In this document: in pieces, positions 30,582 through 34,838 of the stretch
How positions within the stretch are numbered: the first letter of the stretch is position 1
Layout of the letters: each line of letters starts with the position of its first letter
NCBI GenBank assembly: GCA_015680685.1
Contig: MNCI01027496.1
Location: forward strand, 167,259 to 202,096
DNA length: 34,838 nucleotides
Source of the DNA: Gnetum montanum
Lineage: Eukaryota > Streptophyta > Gnetopsida > Gnetales > Gnetaceae
Direction of reading: 5' to 3'
The notes under the pieces: generated by a model
Told to the model about the DNA's origin: nothing
Seen by the model: only the letters and a program-made list of their open reading frames with translations
Database searches by the model: none
Made by a program: the position numbers and the translations under genes

Positions 30582-31443
30582 TGATGAGTCATGGATTTTG
30601 GGCTACAATATCGCATCCATGATATCGTGTACGCGATATCACATACGCAATGTCACAGCCTAGATGTGATATCGTGTACGTGATATCGTAGCTTGTCTCC
30701 TCATCTATAAATAAGAGGTAGACAGTTTTGGTAGAGGCTAGTTTTGAAGTTTAAGTTTTCAATAGTTTTTAGCACGTTAGTTTTTCCTCTCAACCCTTTT
30801 CTCCCAGTGCATGCCCGTAGTGTGATGATTGTAATTGTTCGGAATCCTTATTCGAGTGTGACGTACTTGGACACGCACATGACTAGCAATAAAGATCGAG
30901 ATTACTTCATCATTGTAGCATCCACTTAGCTTAATTATTTATTTAATTGTCATTTTTATTTACTACTTTCTTAGTTAATATCTCTCTACCCTTATCTCCT
31001 AGTAACACAGAATGAATATGACTTAATCACGAGCATTCAAGTGTGACTACTTGGTAACCCAGTAGCGTACCTAGGCCATATGTTTGGTAATCCCAATGGT
31101 AGTCGTGCACGAGGTCCAAGATGTGTACAGATGATTAAGGAATAGATGCTCATCACACTTAGGCTAGTTTAGATTCTCTCTCACCCTCTCTCTTTCCTAG
31201 TTTAGTTGATATTATTTACCATCATACCCAGGAGTAGCATTAGTGTAGGAACACATCATACATCTCACTCTAGACTAAACCATACGTGACAAAGCTAATA
31301 CTAGTCCAGGTGGGAAGACAACGAATTGTGATCTACGAGTAACCGTCTAGATACCACAACTAGTCCGTATGCAGAGTTCGACCGGATCGTGCGTGAAATG
31401 CTCGTATTTATATGGTTGAGTGTAGGGGTACCTCGCCACTCAT
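30582..31443 (+). mobile_element. LTR L7 (+), nearly complete, ends at an N
   Basis: It begins at about TGATGAGTCATGG, with U3 words GATATCGTGTACGCGATATC (30625-30700), TATA-like CTATAAATAAG (30705-30715) and AATAAA (30888-30893). The blocks CTTGGTAACCCAGTAG and AGATGTGTACAGATGATTAAGG are shared with L1, as is the AACCATAC (31278-31285) / ATATGGTT (31410-31417) inverted repeat. The last bases read CGCCACTCAT before an N at 31444. Very similar to L1 over R and U5 but with unrelated U3 words. Confidence 0.8.
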
Positions 31444-31505
31444 NGGAGTTCGACCGGATCGTGCGTGAAATGCTCGTATTTATATGGTTGAGTGTAGGGG
31501 TACCN
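31444..31505. other. Assembly join: two single Ns flanking a 59-base duplicate of the LTR end
   Basis: Ns lie at 31444 and 31505. The bases between them (31446-31504) repeat 31374-31432 exactly. Such a short exact copy bounded by Ns is best explained by an unresolved contig overlap rather than biology. Confidence 0.85.
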
Positions 31506-31744
31506 ATTAACGATATATCCTCTAGGAAGAAATAATTGCAAAAAGTCACATACAAATTCACACACAATTGCACAACCATGCCTCTCCTACAAGACTATGA
31601 TAATGCCATATCTAGTGAGGCAATTCATTGGAGAACCAACAAATTATATGAAAATGAAGATTGGAGTACACAATCCAAGGCGGGGGTTTCTTATAAACAT
31701 AAACAAAGGTAGCATTGTCCCAACGCACGAAAGCATAACCTACT
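31506..31744. other. Unassigned sequence between two LTRs
   Basis: These 239 bases resemble none of the LTRs. They may be element leader or host DNA. No frame or motif is convincing. The stretch near 31720-31735, reverse complemented, has a loose likeness to a tRNA-Asp primer-binding site. Confidence 0.4.
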
Positions 31745-32556
31745 TGATGAGTGGCGAGGTACCCCTACACTCAACCATACGAATATGAGCGTAGCATGTG
31801 CGATTCAGTCGAACTCCGCAAACTAAGTGCCTACATGCCTTATGGAACACTTAAGGTTAATTATTCGTTGTCTTCCCAAACTTACTTGTAGTTTTCACGG
31901 TGTATGGTTAAGTAAGTCCGAGGTATATGATTTTTATAGCTTTTCTGTTTTATCTCCTATGTTAGTGAGGTGAAGGGTTGAAGAGATTAACTAACTAACT
32001 CCAACTAACTAACTAAGTCTTAATTACCTAGCATCAGCATCCATTCCCACTTATCGTTCACACCCTGAACCGATGCAACCGTGGTTACCAAACGCTAGTC
32101 GTTGCTGGGATCACCACACGTAACGCACGTGCTCGAAGCGATCATATTGAGGCACTTAACTAGGAGAGAAGGGTTGAGAGAGATTTAATTCCTAATAAAG
32201 CATGTAAATGATAAACAATAAATAACAATAAATAAAATCCTAATCAGCTTATTCCATGCACTGCAAGGTTTATCCAGGAAGTTCATCTTTATTTCCGTAC
32301 ACAAATATGTGTTCAGGTACAATATCTGCTCGAATAAAGATCTGTTCACTTTGGAGTTCCTACTACGGGCACATGGAAAATATTCTATCTCTGGAGGGAT
32401 CAAACTGCTAGAGTTTCACTACGGTCTAAGCCTAGGATGGAAAAAAAGGGAGAGCCACCTCTTATTTATAGATATGACGACGCACCACGATATCGCGTGA
32501 GATGCGATATCACAGCGGATGCGATATCGCGGCCCATGCGATATTGCATCCCATCA
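31745..32556 (-). mobile_element. LTR L8 (-), complete, 812 bp: 3' LTR of element D
   Basis: The left end is TGATGAGTGGCGAGG, and the right end CCCATCA at 32556 is followed by a reverse-complement polypurine tract (TACCCTCATGACTAA). U3 has four or more CGATATCGC/GATATC words (32475-32556). A reverse TATA box (TTATTTATAG) lies near 32461-32471. The polypurine tract shows that it is the 3' LTR of a minus-strand element extending to the right. Confidence 0.8.
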
Positions 32557-34272
32557 TACCCTCATGACTAAATGAAAACTCGTCCTTACAAAATATTGGG
32601 AAGGTATGGGATTATTGACTCAATGGAACTAATGGAATGACATGTGAACGGATCATCATTACAAGACTTGACAAAATTGGTGTTCATGACAACAAGAGTG
32701 AACACCTTATTACATTGACATCATGCCTCATTTGGCAGCTGAGAAAGATAGAGAGAAAGAAGTGTTGCTGCTGCCAACGCCAAGATTGTGCCTTTTGTTG
32801 TCCATTCGTAAGCGCGCCATCGATCTTGCTCCTTACATAGCTGCTTCAGCATTACTCCATTCCAAGTGTCCTTCTAGATCCAATTTGTTGTTGCATGATT
32901 ACCATCTGCACACACACCATAGTTCTTATATTAGCAAGGGTAAATGGATTTCAATGCAGTTGATACCTTGCTTCGGTGAAAGGTCCATTGATTGAGTTGT
33001 GGTATGGCTGATTATGGGTCTGGAGATATAATATTGATGACTACCGAAGGTGTAGGGATTAGGAGAAAATTGAAAAATTGGGCCCTGTACCCCCATGACT
33101 AATTGCGAACCTCTGGTATCATTAAAATGGAGAAAGAAAAGGAACATGAAAGTTGGAGAAAAAGAGAACTATAGCATCGATGAAATGGATGTCAAGATGG
33201 AAATGAACAAAATAAAATGGATTGCAAAAATGTTTAAGGGAAAGAATTTAACTAGTGCACCAAAGAGGAATGTTAGTGGGTCCTCCCCAAAGCAGGCTCA
33301 TGTCCTTAATGCCCTGACAAACTCACATTCAAAGAGTCCATAGGATCTAGAAATGTCATTTGGAACAAGAGTTGAAGTCTTAACTGCAAGAATTTACCAG
33401 AAAGAAAACAATGCGTCAACTAAAATATACACTAATGATACAATCGGCAATGAGGTGAACAATGGAGAGAAAAGGATGGAGGAAAGAGAATGGAATGGAA
33501 TTCCAAGAAAAAGGTGGTGTACAGCCCCTTGTGTAGTTCATGGTTAATGTGACTTAGTAGATCTCATTCCAAGTCTGGCCTCAAACAAACCACATCCAAT
33601 GACTTCGCATTAATGCATTCGACCAATCCATCCCCTTGAAGTAACAAGAATTCCTTCTCCAAGAGCTACCACCATTTTGATGAAATAAATGAGGAGAGAA
33701 TGGGAAGCGAGAGGGCCTTAGTTAGAGGGAACATTTTTGTTTTAGTTCCATGACTAGTGCTTGTAGCCCAAGGGATTATTTCGTCTAAGGGGTGTGCTTT
33801 GAATTCTCACTTTTTTTTTGTGTTTTTTGTTTTTATGCATGAGAACCACACCATGCAAAGACTTCTTATTTTTATTTGCTCAGCTTTTGATAATTGGGTA
33901 ATGTCGAAATGGAAAGAAAACTCAAGAAGAAAACATCCAAGCACCCAAGAGAACGGGCAACACAAATGGATCAAGTTCCCTTGAAGTCACACCCTTTTCA
34001 AGCCTTGAGTCCTTCCTTAGGTTGAGAAATTCCCAGTCACCGATTCGTTAGAGTTCTTATTTAGAAGGGACTGTACATTTCCAAGCTGAGAGAGACCATA
34101 AAAATTGGTGGATGAATGGATGAAGTGAACTCATTGCCTGCCATATCAAAAGAAACATACCTTAGTATCAACATCATGACTTAAAGGTAAAAACAAAACA
34201 TTAGCGATCAATATGAAAAACAGTTCATACCATCATTAAGAACACTTATTGGGTGACAAACTTACAGGGTGG

Positions 34273-34275
<3 letters not shown>

Positions 34276-34318
<43 letters not shown>
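34276..34318. repeat. (CA)n microsatellite
   Basis: About 21 uninterrupted CA units. Confidence 0.95.
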
Positions 34319-34325
<7 letters not shown>

Positions 34326-34369
34326 AAAGTATAATGATGATGTAAAAAAAAACAATAAAAGTTGAAGAA

Positions 34370-34556
34370 ATTTGTAAAAAAAAAATGTGTAAAACAAAAA
34401 TGTGTAAAACAAAAATGTGTAAAATAAAAATGTGTAAAAAAAAAAACGTGTAAAAAAAATGTGTAAGACAAAAATGTGTAAGACAAAAACTTGTAAAACA
34501 AAAACGTGTAAAACAAAAATGTGTGAAACAAAAACTTGTAAAACAAAAACTTAAAA
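34370..34556. repeat. A-rich minisatellite, unit about 15-17 bp, roughly 11 copies
   Basis: The unit is approximately AAAACAAAAATGTGT, with variants ACTTGT and ACGTGT. The homologous place in element B (8757-8870) has only a degenerate A-rich version, so the array expanded in element D. Confidence 0.85.
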
Positions 34557-34838
34557 AAGAACTGAGGGCCCCAAATGATTAACATAGGTGGCCATCTCCC
34601 CCATGACTGAATTGAAAGGGAGAGATCTAAAATAATGGACACGTATTTGAATTTCTTAAAAGTGCCCAACTTCTCCCAATTGATGTTCTTAGATTAAGGG
34701 GTGGAAGTTGTTGACGCTCATATTCCAAGGTATCCATGCCTTCGTTGTTGGCATAGGTTACTTCCCCAGTTCGTTCCATGCATGTTTGTTAGTTTCTCTT
34801 TCGAGTAGCTATCAACCACAAGGTGTCTACTACTTGTT

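Larger units (their letters stand above)
32557..34838 (-). mobile_element. 3' interior of minus-strand element D, running off the window
   Basis: After the polypurine tract (32557-32571) come about 1.1 kb without clear homologue here, then 33700-34630, homologous to 8200-8942 next to the integrase of element B. Element D would therefore have its integrase beyond the window. Small + strand frames at 32637-33547 have biased composition and no domain; I do not regard them as genes. Two further copies of the polypurine-like block lie at 33089-33102 and 34596-34610. Confidence 0.6.

Noticed and set aside
30600-30700. Possible CRISPR-like array because of repeated GATATCGTGTACG words
   Set aside because: Units are too short and irregular, and the words sit in the U3 of an LTR in a eukaryotic genome.
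32637-33547. Three successive + strand frames (60-90 codons) as possible host genes
   Set aside because: They are short, lack domains and introns, and lie antisense within the 3' interior of element D.
34262-34669. 135-codon minus-strand frame rich in Phe, Tyr and His with a CV repeat
   Set aside because: It is simply translated (CA)n and the A-rich minisatellite; no gene-like composition.

Overview
The window looks like nuclear DNA of a land plant with a large, repeat-rich genome. A gymnosperm is my best guess, from the long decayed Ty3/gypsy and LINE remains and the AT-rich, intron-rich host gene, but this is inference. I found one host gene. Nearly everything else is LTR retrotransposon, LINE or SINE sequence at different stages of decay.

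Host gene: positions 17650-23162 (+) hold ten coding exons that splice in frame into a 410-residue DAWDLE (DDL)/SNIP1-type protein. It has an Arg/Ser-Pro-rich N-terminal half and a C-terminal FHA domain. The family promotes primary-microRNA processing in plants. A 5'-UTR intron probably precedes the start codon. The first coding intron carries a nearly perfect 126-bp inverted repeat, and a later intron carries a tRNA-like SINE head.

Left arm (1-16173): internal sequence of a + strand LTR element (1-3357) with its 3' LTR (3358-4276); then a minus-strand non-autonomous internal region (4277-7915); a partial LTR (7916-8188) ending at an N; and the most complete element, a minus-strand Ty3/gypsy provirus (8190-16173) with gag, protease, RT/RNase H, integrase, a tRNA-Asp-type primer-binding site and 5' LTR. 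All its genes are broken. A minus-strand tRNA-like SINE lies between this LTR and the gene.

Right arm (23163-34838): unannotatable gene flank, two LINE fragments arranged tail to tail (24650-26960), then a pile of LTRs of the same family in both orientations (about 26975-27587 -, 28060-28866 +, 28867-29756 +, 30582-31443 +, 31745-32556 -) with short internal remnants, two single-N assembly joins, and the 3' internal part of another minus-strand element to the window end.

The LTRs share TGATGA...TCATCA termini, a TATA-like box, AATAAA, a conserved inverted repeat near the 3' end and a tRNA-Asp-type PBS. Their U3 regions differ: each carries a cluster of short palindromic words (GTATAC, ATGCAT or GATATC based), and the word in use changes from copy to copy. 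This is the most unusual feature I see, followed by the hairpin inside the intron of a microRNA-biogenesis gene.
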